This document shows, piece after piece, positions 22,001 through 29,790 of a stretch of 29,920 nucleotides of DNA. The notes under the pieces were generated by a model. It was not told where the DNA came from. It searched no databases and saw only the letters and a program-made list of their open reading frames with translations. Numbering within the stretch: the first letter of the stretch is position 1; every line of letters begins with the position of its first letter. The stretch lies in contig KN892353.1 in assembly GCA_000934455.1 (NCBI GenBank), positions 1 to 29,920 of the forward strand, read 5' to 3'. The position numbers and the translations under genes were made by a program. This stretch comes from Apostichopus parvimensis. Taxonomy: Eukaryota; Echinodermata; Holothuroidea; Aspidochirotida; Stichopodidae.

Positions 22001-25000
22001 CAAGATTTTCCTTTGATATTCTGGTAAGTTCTTCATCACAAATATCTTCATCATACAAGATGAAGATAACCGAACTGGGTGTGCTGCTCTTGTTAGTTGT
22101 TCCACATTTCATGACCCAAAAGTATTTATTTCCTTTTGGCAAAGTTCACATGGCCCTCACAGTGATGAAATTATATTCTCATGAGGAAGCAGTAGGAAGG
22201 CAATTCCAAGAAGTTAGTATAGTCTTATATGAACAGGTATAATACATCATGAAACATTCTTTAAAAACTTCTCATCAGCAATACTCACAGGAATGAGTAA
22301 ATTAAAAAAAACAAAATTGTGATAAATTGCTGAGAGAGAATTATGTCGCCTCTTGATGAGGCGAACATGACAAACCCAAGGGCCCTGACTGTGACTGATG
22401 TGTCATTGACACATACCTTAGTCATCAAGAAACATGACACACCTATGACACCTGACACCTATGCCACACCACATGACACACCCAAGGGCCCTAACTATGG
22501 CTGATGTGTCATTGACACATACCTTAGTCATCAGGAAACATGACACACCTATGACACACCCCATGACACACACAAGGGCCCTAACTATGACTGATGTGTC
22601 ATTGACACATACCTTAGTCATCATGAAACTTGACACACCTATGACACCTGACACACCCCATGACACACCCAAGGGCCCTAACTATGACTGATGTGTCATT
22701 GACACATACCTAAGTCATCAAGAAACAGTGCTGAGCTTTGAGTGTCTGAACACTGATCTAGATGCACAAGTCGTTTCTGATCAAGAAGCAAGCCAGGGTC
22801 CATAAATTCATTTTAGGCTTGGAAGAATTACCTTTGTACCTGTTCTATTAACATCAATAATGACTTACTTTGCAGAAATGGTATCTGGCATTTCTTCCAG
22901 CAGATCATATATGTAGTTGTTGTAGATTTCCACATACGATACAAAGACACTGTACATGTTGTCTTCAACCAGACCGTTGACCCTTGTTGTGTCGGGAACT
23001 CGGACTAGGTTGGAAAAGTCTTCTTTCTCTTTCCTGCAACGAAAACAACATGCTTGGAAAAATGACGAAGCTGTTCACCGTTTAGCCCAAAAAACACCAA
23101 GGCGTTTGTAATGTTCATCTTATGATTCAGGGGTGAAGCAAGAGAAAAAGAGCTAAACAATTAAACTGATAATGTTACCGATAGCCAAAATATTTATCAA
23201 TTATTTCCAAATGAAAAGAACACTTTGGTACCAAGACATACTGAAGATGTTTTTTAAGCTTGAACCCTGATCTATAAGTAGAGACAATTTATAACCTAAT
23301 GGTAGACCCTCTGAGTGAGGATAACTCTTCTCAACTTTGATTTTACAAAAAAGAAACATCTTTGATATTTCAAAATAGGTTGTTTATGACACTACCCGTG
23401 ATCACATCCAAGACGACCGATCCTTAAATAAACTACAAAGACGAAACACGATACAGAATAAAGCTCAACAAACTATTAATCTGATGACAAAATCTCTTCA
23501 ATATAGCCTTTCAACTCTACACATTTGTTCCTTTTTATTCCAATAATTTTTCCAACATCTTGTAGTCCACATTAGTTAAACATTTTCCGTCAGTCAGAGC
23601 TAATGTAAAATCATTAAGATATTAAACAACCTTGGAAGAGCACACTTTTGGGAGTGAATCAGCAAGGCGAGCATGTATGCAAACTGTTCTCTCCTGTAGA
23701 CTCCACATGTCATCATGTCATGTGACCTACCTCCTTGGGGTACTGGTAGTCCTCTGCGTGAGAGGCATCAGGTCCTTCTTCTGTCTCTCCATCATAGCAT
23801 CTGCCTCTGTCTGTACATCCATCCCGTTAGCCCTGTCTGGTCTGAAAACCTGAAATGTCACAGAATACATGGATTCGGTTGTCATCGCTGGTTAACTTCC
23901 AACCAACCAAATACAAATGCCTTGTTTTGTATGAACACTTCCAAGAAATTTTCTAATCAGTAATCACCCAGATTATACAATTAGTTATTCAGTATTCACA
24001 TCCCTGTCACCTTGAGAAAAAAGAAGGCAACTTCAGTCCTGAGTTTTATACGCATCTAGCCTAGCGGCTTAGTGTTGATATCGAATTTGAAGAAGAACAG
24101 GCCTTGTCAAAATAATATTAATTAACTGGCTACAATTGTGTTAATTCTTAGCTAGTCAGTTTCCAAATAAATCAATGCAAATGCAGCACTCATTCATAAA
24201 TCACACACCAACTGCATCTATCTCACCTTCAGATCTCTGCAATTTGAACAATCTTAATATGTTTAAGAATAATTTGAAGACTTATATTTTTTTAAATGCT
24301 TAGAGTGATTTATTCTTTTATGTTTTTGATTATCTTACCTCTCTTCATGCTATTGTGCATTTTTGTTATAATTTTAAGCTTTAACATTCTATGCTGTACA
24401 GCGCTTTGCGATTTCATGGAAAGCACTTTATAAGAAGTTTATATTATTATTATTATGTCTTCAACTAAATCAAACCCTGATTGATTAGAAGAAGGAATAA
24501 GTGCTTCCACACCAATGTTACATCAATGTCAATAGTAGATTGCTGCCCTCTATTGACAAGAGGCATGTGGGAAGATTGAAATATACAGAGAATGTGGGAC
24601 AGAGCAGCTAGTCAAATAAAACCACATGATTTCCCTATATATCGTTTCTTTACTACAATACAATAACCGACTCACATATTTTTTAGCCTGCAAGTCTCCC
24701 AGACTGTTGAAGATCACATCCAGACACCTCGGCAACACACCACCTTCCTGTGTGGTTCCTTGCATCGTGTGTGTCTTTCCAGAATTGGTGATGCCATACA
24801 TAAATAAGAGGCCTTGAAAACAAGAAGAGACCATCAAAGTTCATTTGTGACTTGAATCTGTAAATAAATGGACTATAAACTGAATGTAGTAGTATTAATT
24901 TTTTTCAAGGACAGCGTTTTACTCTTATCTATGTAAAAATCATAAATATAATTTAGCTTGGCAGCATTAAATAAGATTGGTGCTATGATACAAGAGGAGG

Positions 25001-28000
25001 ATAAAGACGGTTAACTGAACTTCATGATCAAATGAAATTAATGTGAAAACACAATTGGAACTCTACTTAAAGCATTCTCATGAACATCTTGCTATATTTG
25101 TAAAATCTAAGATAAACTGAACTTCATGATCAAATGAAATTAATGTGAAAACACAAATTTTGGAACTCTACTAAAAGCATTCTCATGAACGTCTTGCAAT
25201 ATTTGTAAAATCTATTATGAAATCGTCATTTCACAAAATGTCGAGTTGGGGAACCGTGATGCAATGTCAATGTTTTCTGAGCTTGAACCCTGTAGTAGCT
25301 TTAACCCTAACATAAAGTGGTATCGCCCATGTTTTGCCCCACCCAGTTGGGTGGATGGGATGTCATCACGAGAAATGAGTAAACCAGCATATCATATAAA
25401 GCTCTCTCTGAATCCTTCTTGATCCTGGATGATCCGAAGCCTAAAGACAGGTTCTCTTTAGGACAGAACAAACCCTAGTTGAACGAAGATTACAACAACA
25501 ATATTGCATTTTACATGTTTCTCACCATTCTTTCCGTGGAGTAAATCATCAATTAAAGCGAGAGCGATGTTGTCAAAGATGGCCTTCTGTGATGACTCTG
25601 GTCCAAACACATATTTGAATGAGTGTGTTGACTGAAACATGAACAAATTGCAGAAGAAACTGAAAAGTGGTTCCACTGACAGGAATCTTATTGAAGTATT
25701 CTAGCTATTATTTTCAAACCATTTTACTGAAGAAAGAATGTTTATTAACGGAATCGGTTATCGGTTTGCTTCAAAGCAAAGTGTACATTCATAATTTTTT
25801 TTTTTAAATTTACAGTTCTAAGTAAGCTGCTATTAATTACTTATTAAACAAAGATACAGGAATGAAACGTTTCTGACTTACTTCTTTGTAGTTACCATTT
25901 TTGTAGGCGTGGGAGGTCTGTAAAACAACACACAAAAAGATTATTAATTCAAAGATTATTGCAATTTAAAGAAGAAGTTGGTTTTCCTCTTTGGGCTCGA
26001 AATTCTAGAAAGATACATACAGTCTTTAAAGATCAATCACAATACAGGCCTCAAATATCACAATTTTAGCCACTGCTACAAAAAATGCAAACTGTGCTTT
26101 TAAAACAAAAATCAAGTTCTCACTGGTATTTTACTGAATTGCAGCAAACATCAGTTACAGGCTTGTTAGGGCAGTCTTCAGAAATTGCTGATTATTAACA
26201 GTACTGTTACTACATTATCTTAAGTACAGAAACAATGCCGATTTTTTGACCGACGATTGTCAGTCTGTCACCAGACGGTATTATAGCCATTAAATAGCCT
26301 GAATTTTCAGGGCCTGTAATAGGTAAAGCATTAACTTACTTGTGGTGGAGTGAGTTGCACAGCAGTGCTGCTGAGTATCTTCAAGCATACTTCTCCATTA
26401 GAATCCTCCAGTGGCCGAACTCTGCTGTATACCTGCATATTTTATAAAGGAAGACATGGTTCTCTAACTGATCTCTACCAATTTGAGAAAATAGCTATTT
26501 ATTATGTCAAAATCATATAACTGGTTTATAGATCATCTTGTGATCCAATTTCCATTAGTTAATAGATGCATATGAAACTACAACCCTACATTTTTAACGA
26601 TTATTGCTTGTGGCCAACATATATCTTTGAAGCACTTGGCAACTTGTCTAAACAGGCAACTTACTTCCACAGGATCTTTGGTTTTATTCTGGTTGCCCCT
26701 TCTTGGTGTCTTCTTTGGGGTTTTGCCCCTCCTGTGGATAAAGGAAAATTTGGGGATTAGTAAAAAAGTTAAAGAGAAAAAGCATAGCAAGGTGCATTTC
26801 AGTTGAAAGCCAGTTGAGAAACTTCACTCTTCATATGGAATCAATGGTAATACACCCCACCCATTTGTGCTGTTGTACTAACAGTATAATTAACTACAAA
26901 GAAAATCAACCTCAGTATACTTACTTAATTTGAGTACAAATGCTATCATGTTGCATATTTATACCTACCTTAGGCTTTTAAGAATGAAAGCACTCAAACT
27001 CAGTACAACAGTTGTTGCTGATCATTTCAAGTCAAGCTTGTTGACTCCCATATTTCATTTATGACAATATCTAATGAAATTTAGTAAAATTTAAAAATCT
27101 GTGAAAATTGAATGTCAGTCTTCCTCTAAGAGGGGCAAGTTTGTTTGTGTCCTTCGTTTGTATCTGAACTGTGCATTACGGTCATGAATTTAAAGTAATT
27201 TTCAAAGGAGAGAGAAAACTTTGAAGCTTAATTTGATAAGATACAAAGTCCACATGTTAGCCTGGGCCCAAAGAACATACTGCTAACTTTAAAGATAAGA
27301 AAATAGTACTCAAAACATAGCTGAAATCTTGTAATTGGGAAGCCAAGCCCATAGCAATTATGTTGGCCCTTATAACACCTATTTTGTTTTAATACGGGAA
27401 TCAAATTTTGGAAGATGAAACTTGTTCTATTCTTAATTGCTGTTTGGGATGCTTGTGTGAATACCCTTGAATTGGCGAGTCATAAAGACAAACTGAACAG
27501 AGAAGTAGAGAATTTGCTATTTTCCTGCCATTTTGGATGTCCTGAAAAACATTCAGAGCTGCTTTTTCAAATGGACATTGAATGATGATATAAAGCAAGC
27601 ATAATATTGGTCCCAGCTTATCTCACTTAATGTCTTAGTCCAAAAAATAAGGGAAACTGGCTGCTTTAGTACTCAGCATTTCCATCGCGATAACAGTTTT
27701 CACTAAAATGTCTGGATGTTCCTTGAAGGCTAACCTGATGATGTTGGCTACTCAGTGCAGGCCAAAGCCTTAATTTAGTTAATCCATTGTTGTCAAACTA
27801 GCAACTTGACCGAGACATGTAGCCAGCTCCTAACTTTATAAACAACCAAGCACAATTGGATGACTGTAATATTATCAAAGTATTTCAGAACTTGTAACTT
27901 AATTGATGAAAAATGTATCACTTGTACTTTCTCTTGGTTGTCTTTGTCTAAGTAACAGTATAAGGGTCTGGGTTAGGCCTAGGCTTTAATTATCTACAAT

Positions 28001-28702
28001 ATTTGTAAGGATTAATTCACTTGAATGAAACCAATACCTTCCAGTCCTATTAAAAAATAAAAATAAATCAGTTTCACGTCTGGCTAACCCTAATAACAAA
28101 TATTGATATTGTACCAATTCCCATAGCCTACATGTGTAGCATACATAAATTGTGCCCCCAACTTGTGATTGCTACATAAATACTGACTTCTTCAATAACT
28201 TTGGTCTAAACATTCTGGCTAAGACACAAGTAGGCATAGATTTAACATGCAATTAATCTTTGCTAAACATATGTCTACTCTTACTCTAGCCAAGTCTTAA
28301 AATATAAGGCCTCATATTCATAATTCAAAGGCAACTATGTTAGGCCTATTCATAATTCAAAGGCAACTATGTTAGGCCTAGCCTACATTTCAGGAAAGCA
28401 AAGTTATAGTGATGATGTGTGGCCTACACACCAAACTAGTGTAAGGCCATGGAGGTACAGCCCTCACACTAAGTTAGCTACAGTAAAGACTGAAGTCAAA
28501 TACAAGCCTTATGATACTAATACTAACAGTTAAGTTAGCATAAATTAGGACCAGCCTAAGCTCTAGCCGTGGCATGTAGTGTGAGGTAGGGCTTAGGCAA
28601 AACAAATTCGTGCTGTATTGTTTAACTTTTAAACTATGATAATCATTTAATACCCAACTTATTTAACATGTTAAGATAAATCAACACTTACGTTGGTTTC
28701 AT
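3999..28702 (-). CDS. KIF23: Kinesin-6 motor KIF23/MKLP1, complete 21-exon coding region
   Basis: This is the plus-end-directed kinesin-6 that pairs with RACGAP1/CYK-4 to form centralspindlin, which bundles antiparallel microtubules at the spindle midzone and is needed for cytokinesis. I joined the coding exons by phase-compatible GT-AG junctions: 28702-28692, 26731-26665, 26432-26340, 25917-25882, 25631-25526, 24812-24676, 23849-23731, 23033-22869, 13185-13073, 12331-12210, 11506-11324, 11071-10952, 10509-10413, 9741-9635, 8825-8726, 7781-7603, 7230-7120, 6237-5928, 5412-5270, 4675-4520, 4070-3999. Together they total 2547 nt, or 848 residues; the human short isoform is about 856. The motor domain spans about residues 20-435, with P-loop GITNSGKT (111-118), switch I NTESSRSH (295-302) and switch II DLAGSE (337-342). 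A neck and coiled coil follow (about 490-645), then the RHRRSRS site (702-708), WVDHKPAS and TRGGG blocks, and a basic RKRK cluster. MKLP1-specific matches along the whole length exclude KIF20A/B. No exon equivalent to the long-isoform (ARF6-binding) exon of vertebrates was seen. Confidence 0.97.
4520..4675 (-). CDS. KIF23: KIF23 exon 20: TRGGG block and nuclear localisation cluster
   Basis: Encodes [19 protein letters not shown] (human KTRGGGQSVQFTDIETLK), NRKRKS (human SRKRRS) and EEVESR. If the GTGAGC donor at 4519 is skipped, the frame runs eight more codons (VSLTSFNL) to a stop at 4495-4493, giving an alternative C-terminus. Confidence 0.95.
5270..5412 (-). CDS. KIF23: KIF23 exon 19: tail, YMVTHQE
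   Basis: Encodes ETVLQP, a KKKK basic run, then [20 protein letters not shown] ending at YK. Human reads [20 protein letters not shown]. Donor is GTCAGT, the weakest of the gene. Confidence 0.95.
5928..6237 (-). CDS. KIF23: KIF23 exon 18: coiled-coil end and Aurora B/14-3-3 site
   Basis: Contains [17 protein letters not shown], a low-complexity acidic/Pro stretch with SQSPPPKR, then RHRRSRS (residues 702-708) and WVDHKPAS. In human MKLP1 the two serines of RHRRSRS (S708, S710) are the Aurora B and 14-3-3 sites that control clustering of centralspindlin. Both are kept here, as S706 and S708. Confidence 0.97.
6621..7155 (-). repeat. 43-bp minisatellite carrying tandem 5' splice sites
   Basis: About twelve units have the gene-sense consensus AACAGAGTGAGAAGGAGAGG followed by TGGGAGAAGGAGATGGTAAGTTG. 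The first unit overlaps the last 36 nt of KIF23 exon 17, so the array is an expansion of an exon-intron boundary. GTAAGT occurs in eight units (plus-strand ACTTAC starting 6703, 6746, 6789, 6832, 6918, 6976, 7062, 7114) and degenerate donors in three (about 6659, 6875, 7019). Spacing is 43 bp except for two junctions of 58 and 52 bp. The gene-sense strand is almost pure purine. Confidence 0.95.
7120..7230 (-). CDS. KIF23: KIF23 exon 17: coiled coil, end expanded into a minisatellite
   Basis: The 37 codons run from LAEKDKKLQ to [10 protein letters not shown], matching human MKWEKECERR. The last 36 nt of the exon plus its GTAAGT donor form the first unit of the 43-bp tandem array lying immediately downstream. 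Joining at the exon-proximal donor (7119-7114) keeps the frame and gives [14 protein letters not shown], in one-to-one register with the human protein. Confidence 0.94.
7603..7781 (-). CDS. KIF23: KIF23 exon 16: coiled coil
   Basis: Starts [15 protein letters not shown] (human NAFKALLQEFDNAV) and continues as a Glu/Lys-rich parallel coiled coil to GIQNE. Donor GTAAAT. Confidence 0.93.
8099..8665. mobile_element. Fold-back MITE in KIF23 intron 15
   Basis: Two long arms (about 8099-8294 and 8462-8665) are inverted copies of each other with roughly 85 percent identity. Both carry TTTTTGATATGTTAAA, GGAACATAATCTAAG, GAGATATTGACAGTTGA and AAAAGTGAACT in the same order. A unique spacer of about 170 bp separates them. 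The termini contain TTTAAAAG next to CCAGGTCAAAATT. There is no coding capacity, and transcription through it would give a long hairpin. Confidence 0.8.
8726..8825 (-). CDS. KIF23: KIF23 exon 15: neck to coiled coil
   Basis: Encodes [20 protein letters not shown], then a charged helix. The position matches human EQTLPRLIEALEKRHNLRQ. The internal ATG at 8825 is not a start. Confidence 0.9.
9635..9741 (-). CDS. KIF23: KIF23 exon 14: neck region
   Basis: Encodes a Pro/Ala-rich stretch ending [12 protein letters not shown], which aligns with human VVLQSFPPLPSCEI. This long neck mediates RACGAP1/CYK-4 binding in the family. Conservation is lower than in the motor. Confidence 0.9.
10413..10509 (-). 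CDS. KIF23: KIF23 exon 13: end of motor domain
   Basis: Encodes [17 protein letters not shown], the end of the motor fold, and GLTPGRRR, which corresponds to human GLTPGRRYRNQ at the start of the kinesin-6 neck. Confidence 0.96.
10889..10934. repeat. Short tandem repeat, about 15-bp unit
   Basis: Three successive copies of AACATATGTATCCT, the middle one with GAA for GTA, in KIF23 intron 12. Confidence 0.7.
10952..11071 (-). CDS. KIF23: KIF23 exon 12: [18 protein letters not shown]
   Basis: The 40 codons include [20 protein letters not shown] and [17 protein letters not shown], near-identical to the human microtubule-binding alpha-4/alpha-5 region. Confidence 0.98.
11228..11244. repeat. Poly-C homopolymer
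   Basis: A run of 17 C in intron 11, just upstream of exon 12 in gene sense terms of position (between exons 11 and 12). Its length is probably unreliable in the assembly. Confidence 0.8.
11324..11506 (-). CDS. KIF23: KIF23 exon 11: switch II
   Basis: Encodes [17 protein letters not shown] with the DLAGSE switch II, then [20 protein letters not shown]. Of all the exons this is the closest match to other kinesins and to MKLP1. The donor is GTAGGA, phase 0. Confidence 0.98.
12210..12331 (-). CDS. KIF23: KIF23 exon 10: switch I
   Basis: Encodes [20 protein letters not shown], which contains the switch I NxxSSRSH motif and the MKLP1-specific LVQAPLD. Donor GTAGGA. Confidence 0.97.
12435..12655. 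repeat. ATCC and (TA)n repeats with ACATGTGGT palindromes
   Basis: ATCC/ATGG repeats (12435-12487) merge into alternating blocks of ACCACATGTGGT and TATATATA up to 12655, within intron 9. The block is rich in self-complementary segments, so it can form cruciforms. Open frames over it are repeat artefacts. Confidence 0.85.
13073..13185 (-). CDS. KIF23: KIF23 exon 9: [14 protein letters not shown]
   Basis: Encodes [20 protein letters not shown] and [13 protein letters not shown], matching human [21 protein letters not shown]. The phase fits across the long intron 8, which shows that the element there is intronic and does not interrupt the coding frame. Confidence 0.96.
13186..15590. other. Intron 8, exon-9-proximal part: nothing recognised
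   Basis: AT-rich intronic DNA without convincing coding potential. It includes a C-rich tract at 14706-14730 and the palindromic ttaattaattaa near 14270. No mobile element was recognised before the inverted-repeat element starts at 15591. Confidence 0.6.
15591..15624 (+). repeat. Left terminal inverted repeat, 34 bp
   Basis: Perfect inverted match to 20202-20235. Left flank reads tggccagcag. Confidence 0.9.
16124..16533 (+). repeat. Left cluster of GTTTCGGAGGTGAC motifs (three copies)
   Basis: Copies lie at 16124-16138, 16155-16168 and 16519-16533, all on the plus strand. The first and third continue with G. The first is followed at once by GTTAAC. Confidence 0.95.
17220..18024. other. Less AT-rich, CpG-bearing segment before the gap
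   Basis: Compared with the surrounding AT-rich DNA this part of the element has more CpG and a TGCGCA (NRF1-like) site in cgcctgcgcagtata near 17963. Small frames on both strands (for example 17293-17523 plus) match nothing I recognise. It may be a promoter or exon region of the element's own gene that continues into the gap, but this is a guess. Confidence 0.3.
18025..18908. other. Assembly gap (884 N)
   Basis: Unresolved bases inside the inverted-repeat element, where any transposase gene might lie. Open frames across it are meaningless. Confidence 1.
19270..19861. repeat. Right cluster of GTTTCGGAGGTGAC motifs (five copies)
   Basis: Plus-strand copies lie at 19444-19458, 19463-19477 and 19636-19650. 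Minus-strand copies lie at 19270-19283 and 19848-19861. GTTAACGGAAA occurs beside them at 19481, 19656 and 19835. The paired copies at 19444 and 19463 are 19 bp apart. Confidence 0.95.
19846..20040 (+). other. Small unidentified frame starting within a motif copy
   Basis: A 64-codon frame whose first codons (MSPPKR) are the GTCACCTCCGAAAC motif itself. It continues with a basic patch, [13 protein letters not shown], and ends VESVRLN. It lies about 160 bp inside the right end of the element. It might be a leftover 3' exon of an element protein or chance. No homologue is recognised. Confidence 0.25.
20202..20235 (-). repeat. Right terminal inverted repeat, 34 bp
   Basis: Perfect inverted match to 15591-15624. 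Right flank reads gccatgtgtt. Confidence 0.9.
20236..22368. other. Intron 8, between the element and the minisatellite: nothing recognised
   Basis: AT-rich intronic DNA. A segment at about 21880-22110 has the look of a degraded MITE arm (tgacatcaca, gaaccaaaatatctccc), but no partner arm was found. Confidence 0.5.
22369..22727. repeat. Minisatellite with 90-106-bp units
   Basis: Nearly four units each start CCCAAGGGCCCT (22375, 22481, 22571 with an A, 22668). They contain GATGTGTCATTGACACATAC, which is a TGTGTCA/TGACACA inverted repeat, and then repeated ATGACACACC blocks. Unit length varies through the number of ATGACAC subrepeats. It lies in intron 8 near exon 8. Confidence 0.9.
22869..23033 (-). 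CDS. KIF23: KIF23 exon 8: [19 protein letters not shown]
   Basis: The first half ([20 protein letters not shown]) completes the variable insertion. The second half is the strongly conserved [19 protein letters not shown] block. It ends in phase 2 on GTAAGT. The next exon is 9.7 kb away because intron 8 holds a large transposable element and the assembly gap. Confidence 0.96.
23731..23849 (-). CDS. KIF23: KIF23 exon 7: kinesin-6 loop-6 insertion, first part
   Basis: Encodes [20 protein letters not shown] and the following charged stretch through TPR. It aligns with the long loop-6 insertion characteristic of kinesin-6 motors (human [20 protein letters not shown]). Ends in phase 2 at GTAGGT. 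Confidence 0.95.
24219..24457 (+). mobile_element. 3' end of a 5'-truncated LINE
   Basis: A frame reading [16 protein letters not shown] then TAG (24301-24303) has the xLNxFKxxLKTYxF pattern found at the extreme C-terminus of many LINE reverse transcriptases. It is followed by a 3'UTR with GTACAGCGCTTTGCGA and GGAAAGCACTTTATAAG and an ATT-repeat tail (24445-24457), a common LINE 3' end in invertebrates. Only the tail is recognisable; it sits in KIF23 intron 6, opposite to the gene. Confidence 0.7.
24676..24812 (-). CDS. KIF23: KIF23 exon 6: ATP-binding P-loop
   Basis: Contains [16 protein letters not shown], the Walker A loop, then [17 protein letters not shown] and QAKKY. The MKLP1 hallmark GGxLPRCLDxIFNS is intact. 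Asn is found at P-loop position 4 (residue 114), where human has Gly. Confidence 0.97.
25013..25214. repeat. Tandem duplication, 102-bp unit, two copies
   Basis: The block beginning AACTGAACTTCATGATCAAA is repeated at a 102-bp offset with a handful of substitutions and small indels, in KIF23 intron 5. It looks like a recent local duplication. Confidence 0.9.
25526..25631 (-). CDS. KIF23: KIF23 exon 5: motor core, SFKYVFG
   Basis: Encodes [17 protein letters not shown] and then the helix ending LLHGKN that leads into the P-loop. It ends in phase 1 on a GTGAGA donor, so Gly105 is split across the junction. Confidence 0.96.
25882..25917 (-). CDS. KIF23: KIF23 exon 4: 36-nt microexon
   Basis: Twelve codons, [12 protein letters not shown], match GYRLNRNGDYKE of human MKLP1. 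The exon lies between a ttttacag acceptor and a GTAAGT donor. It is small but needed for the frame and for the alignment into exon 5. Confidence 0.92.
26340..26432 (-). CDS. KIF23: KIF23 exon 3: first motor beta strand
   Basis: The 31 codons contain VYSRVRPL, the kinesin beta-1 strand (human VYCRVRPL), and end at TPPQ. Phase is 0 at both ends, with a GTAAGT donor. Confidence 0.95.
26665..26731 (-). CDS. KIF23: KIF23 exon 2: basic N-terminal tail
   Basis: The 67-nt exon encodes a Lys/Arg/Thr-rich tail ending in TKDPVE, matching LKDPVGV just before the motor domain in human MKLP1. It lies between a ccacag acceptor and a GTAAGT donor. Intron 1 upstream is about 1.96 kb. Confidence 0.93.
26732..28691. 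other. KIF23 intron 1: nothing coding recognised
   Basis: AT-rich first intron with frequent TAGGCCTA-type palindromes. The only clear repeat is a 32-bp unit in two perfect copies (28316-28347 and 28348-28379). Confidence 0.6.
28316..28379. repeat. 32-bp perfect tandem duplicate
   Basis: Two identical copies of a unit beginning ATTCATAATTCAAAGGCAAC, in intron 1. Confidence 0.9.
28692..28702 (-). CDS. KIF23: KIF23 exon 1: start codon and first residues
   Basis: This 11-nt coding segment reads MKP plus two bases of a Thr codon, then a perfect GTAAGT donor. Joined to exon 2 it reads MKPTRGKTP, matching the vertebrate MKLP1 start MKSARAKTP. The ATG has A at -3 (acaaaATGA). It is too short for any ORF caller; the start was chosen from the phase fit and the family match. 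Confidence 0.88.
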
Positions 28703-28746
28703 TTTGTTGAATTATGCACGTCTATTATGTGGAACACGTTTGTCTT

Positions 28747-28761
28747 TTAACTCAGCATCAT
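28747..28761 (-). other. Four-codon upstream ORF (MMLS) in KIF23 leader
   Basis: ATGATGCTGAGTTAA lies 45 nt upstream of the KIF23 start codon on the same strand. If the transcription start is further upstream, as expected from the promoter elements, this uORF is in the 5'UTR and could reduce initiation at the main ATG. The leader itself has not been mapped. Confidence 0.4.
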
Positions 28762-28819
28762 ACCGAACTCACAACAAAACGTTCGTGTAACACTAACACT
28801 TAATGCAGCGCATCCCGCG

Positions 28820-28885
28820 GCCAGTGACGTAGTTCAGTTCAAAAGAAAAGCGGGCTTACCGTACGTACTGGATGAGCCAATAAGA
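28820..28885 (-). promoter_or_regulatory. Candidate KIF23 cell-cycle promoter (CCAAT, CHR-like, CRE-like)
   Basis: In gene sense an inverted CCAAT box (ATTGG, 28881-28877) is followed about 35 bp later by TTTGAA (28843-28838), the CHR hexamer. TGACGT (28825-28830 on the plus strand) follows, within a locally CpG-rich stretch that includes cccgcggcc. CCAAT plus CHR at this spacing is the layout of G2/M genes controlled by NF-Y and DREAM/B-MYB-MuvB in mammals, a class that includes KIF23. The motifs are visible; function in this organism is inference. No TATA box was identified. Confidence 0.45.
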
Positions 28886-28889
28886 AAAG

Positions 28890-29700
28890 GCAAAAAATTG
28901 ATGGCGCAATGCTGGAATTGATATTCAAACGACTCTACATGCTGACATTTGTTGTGAAAGAAAGTATAATATGTCGGAAAAAATTTAACGAACACACCCA
29001 ACTTGTAATGAAAACGCACTCACTTCAAGATTGTAAAGACATGCCCTCAGGTTGATATCAAATCAAAGTAAACATCTCACCAGATCAAGTTCACTTTAAG
29101 ATTGAGAAACAGAGCTTCGGTTCATAGGAATTATTGTATTCGAAAATAACACGTATGCTGCAGAAAACCGATAGAAGAATCAGCCAATCAGTTTTAGTTT
29201 TAGTTTTATAGTTTAGTTTAGTAGCCTAAAGTTTAGTTTAGAAATATAAATTTCTCACAGACCACAATAATTAGCTTTACCGTAAAAATATACGATGAGA
29301 AATATTGACCGTGTGCTCCGTGGCTATATAGCTCCACTGATATCGAGGTTTTTTATTTAAGTTGCACGTTCTATGCAAGGCGAGTGCCGCAACTTTATGA
29401 CATGATAATATGAAGCGACTGAAGACTGAATTTAAATGATGAAAAACATGGATTACTAGAAATCGGGTGATGATGTATTAATTATATGTTTTTCCATAAG
29501 AAATTATTGAGTTATCATGTAAAAGCCAACTCTCCCGATTTTATCGGAAGTCTCCCGGTCTTTAATTTAAAGCAATCTCATAATAATCTCTCGGCAAAAT
29601 TTTATTTCTATTACTTTTTGCTAAATTGCGACCAGAATTGGGTCTCGCATATACATTTAACGAGTTAACGTAAGTTACAATGTTCAAGTAATAAGAAAAC
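28890..29700. other. Region upstream of KIF23: no gene seen
   Basis: AT-rich, with a TTTAGTTTTAG simple repeat (29195-29245) and a CTCCCGATTTTATCGG-like repeat fragment near 29531. No coding region is recognised on either strand. Confidence 0.5.
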
Positions 29701-29739
29701 ATCCAGGCCCGCGTTACCAGAAATATTTATTGAGTAAAA

Positions 29740-29790
29740 GTTAGAGGGCTGACGTTTCGATCCTAGTAGGGTCTTCTTCAGAGGCTGAAT
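29740..29790 (-). ncRNA. Hammerhead-ribozyme-like core in a Penelope-like repeat fossil
   Basis: On the minus strand the order is CTGAAGA (29781-29775), a 6-bp stem GACCCT/AGGATC with one mismatch and an ACT loop, then GAAAC (29758-29754) and GTC (29753-29751). This is the CUGANGA - stem II - GAAA - GUC order of hammerhead ribozymes. Stem III is only AC/GU, as in the minimal or dimeric hammerheads of Penelope-like retroelements, and stem I pairs weakly. The surrounding 29700-29920 is probably a degraded fragment of such an element. The motif order is seen; activity and family are inferred. Confidence 0.35.

Noticed and set aside
21880-22110. MITE-like arm with tgacatcaca
   Set aside because: No opposing arm or terminal repeat could be found; it may be a degraded fragment.
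22369-22727. CRISPR-like repeat-spacer array
   Set aside because: Eukaryotic intron with irregular, related units and no unique spacers; it is a minisatellite.
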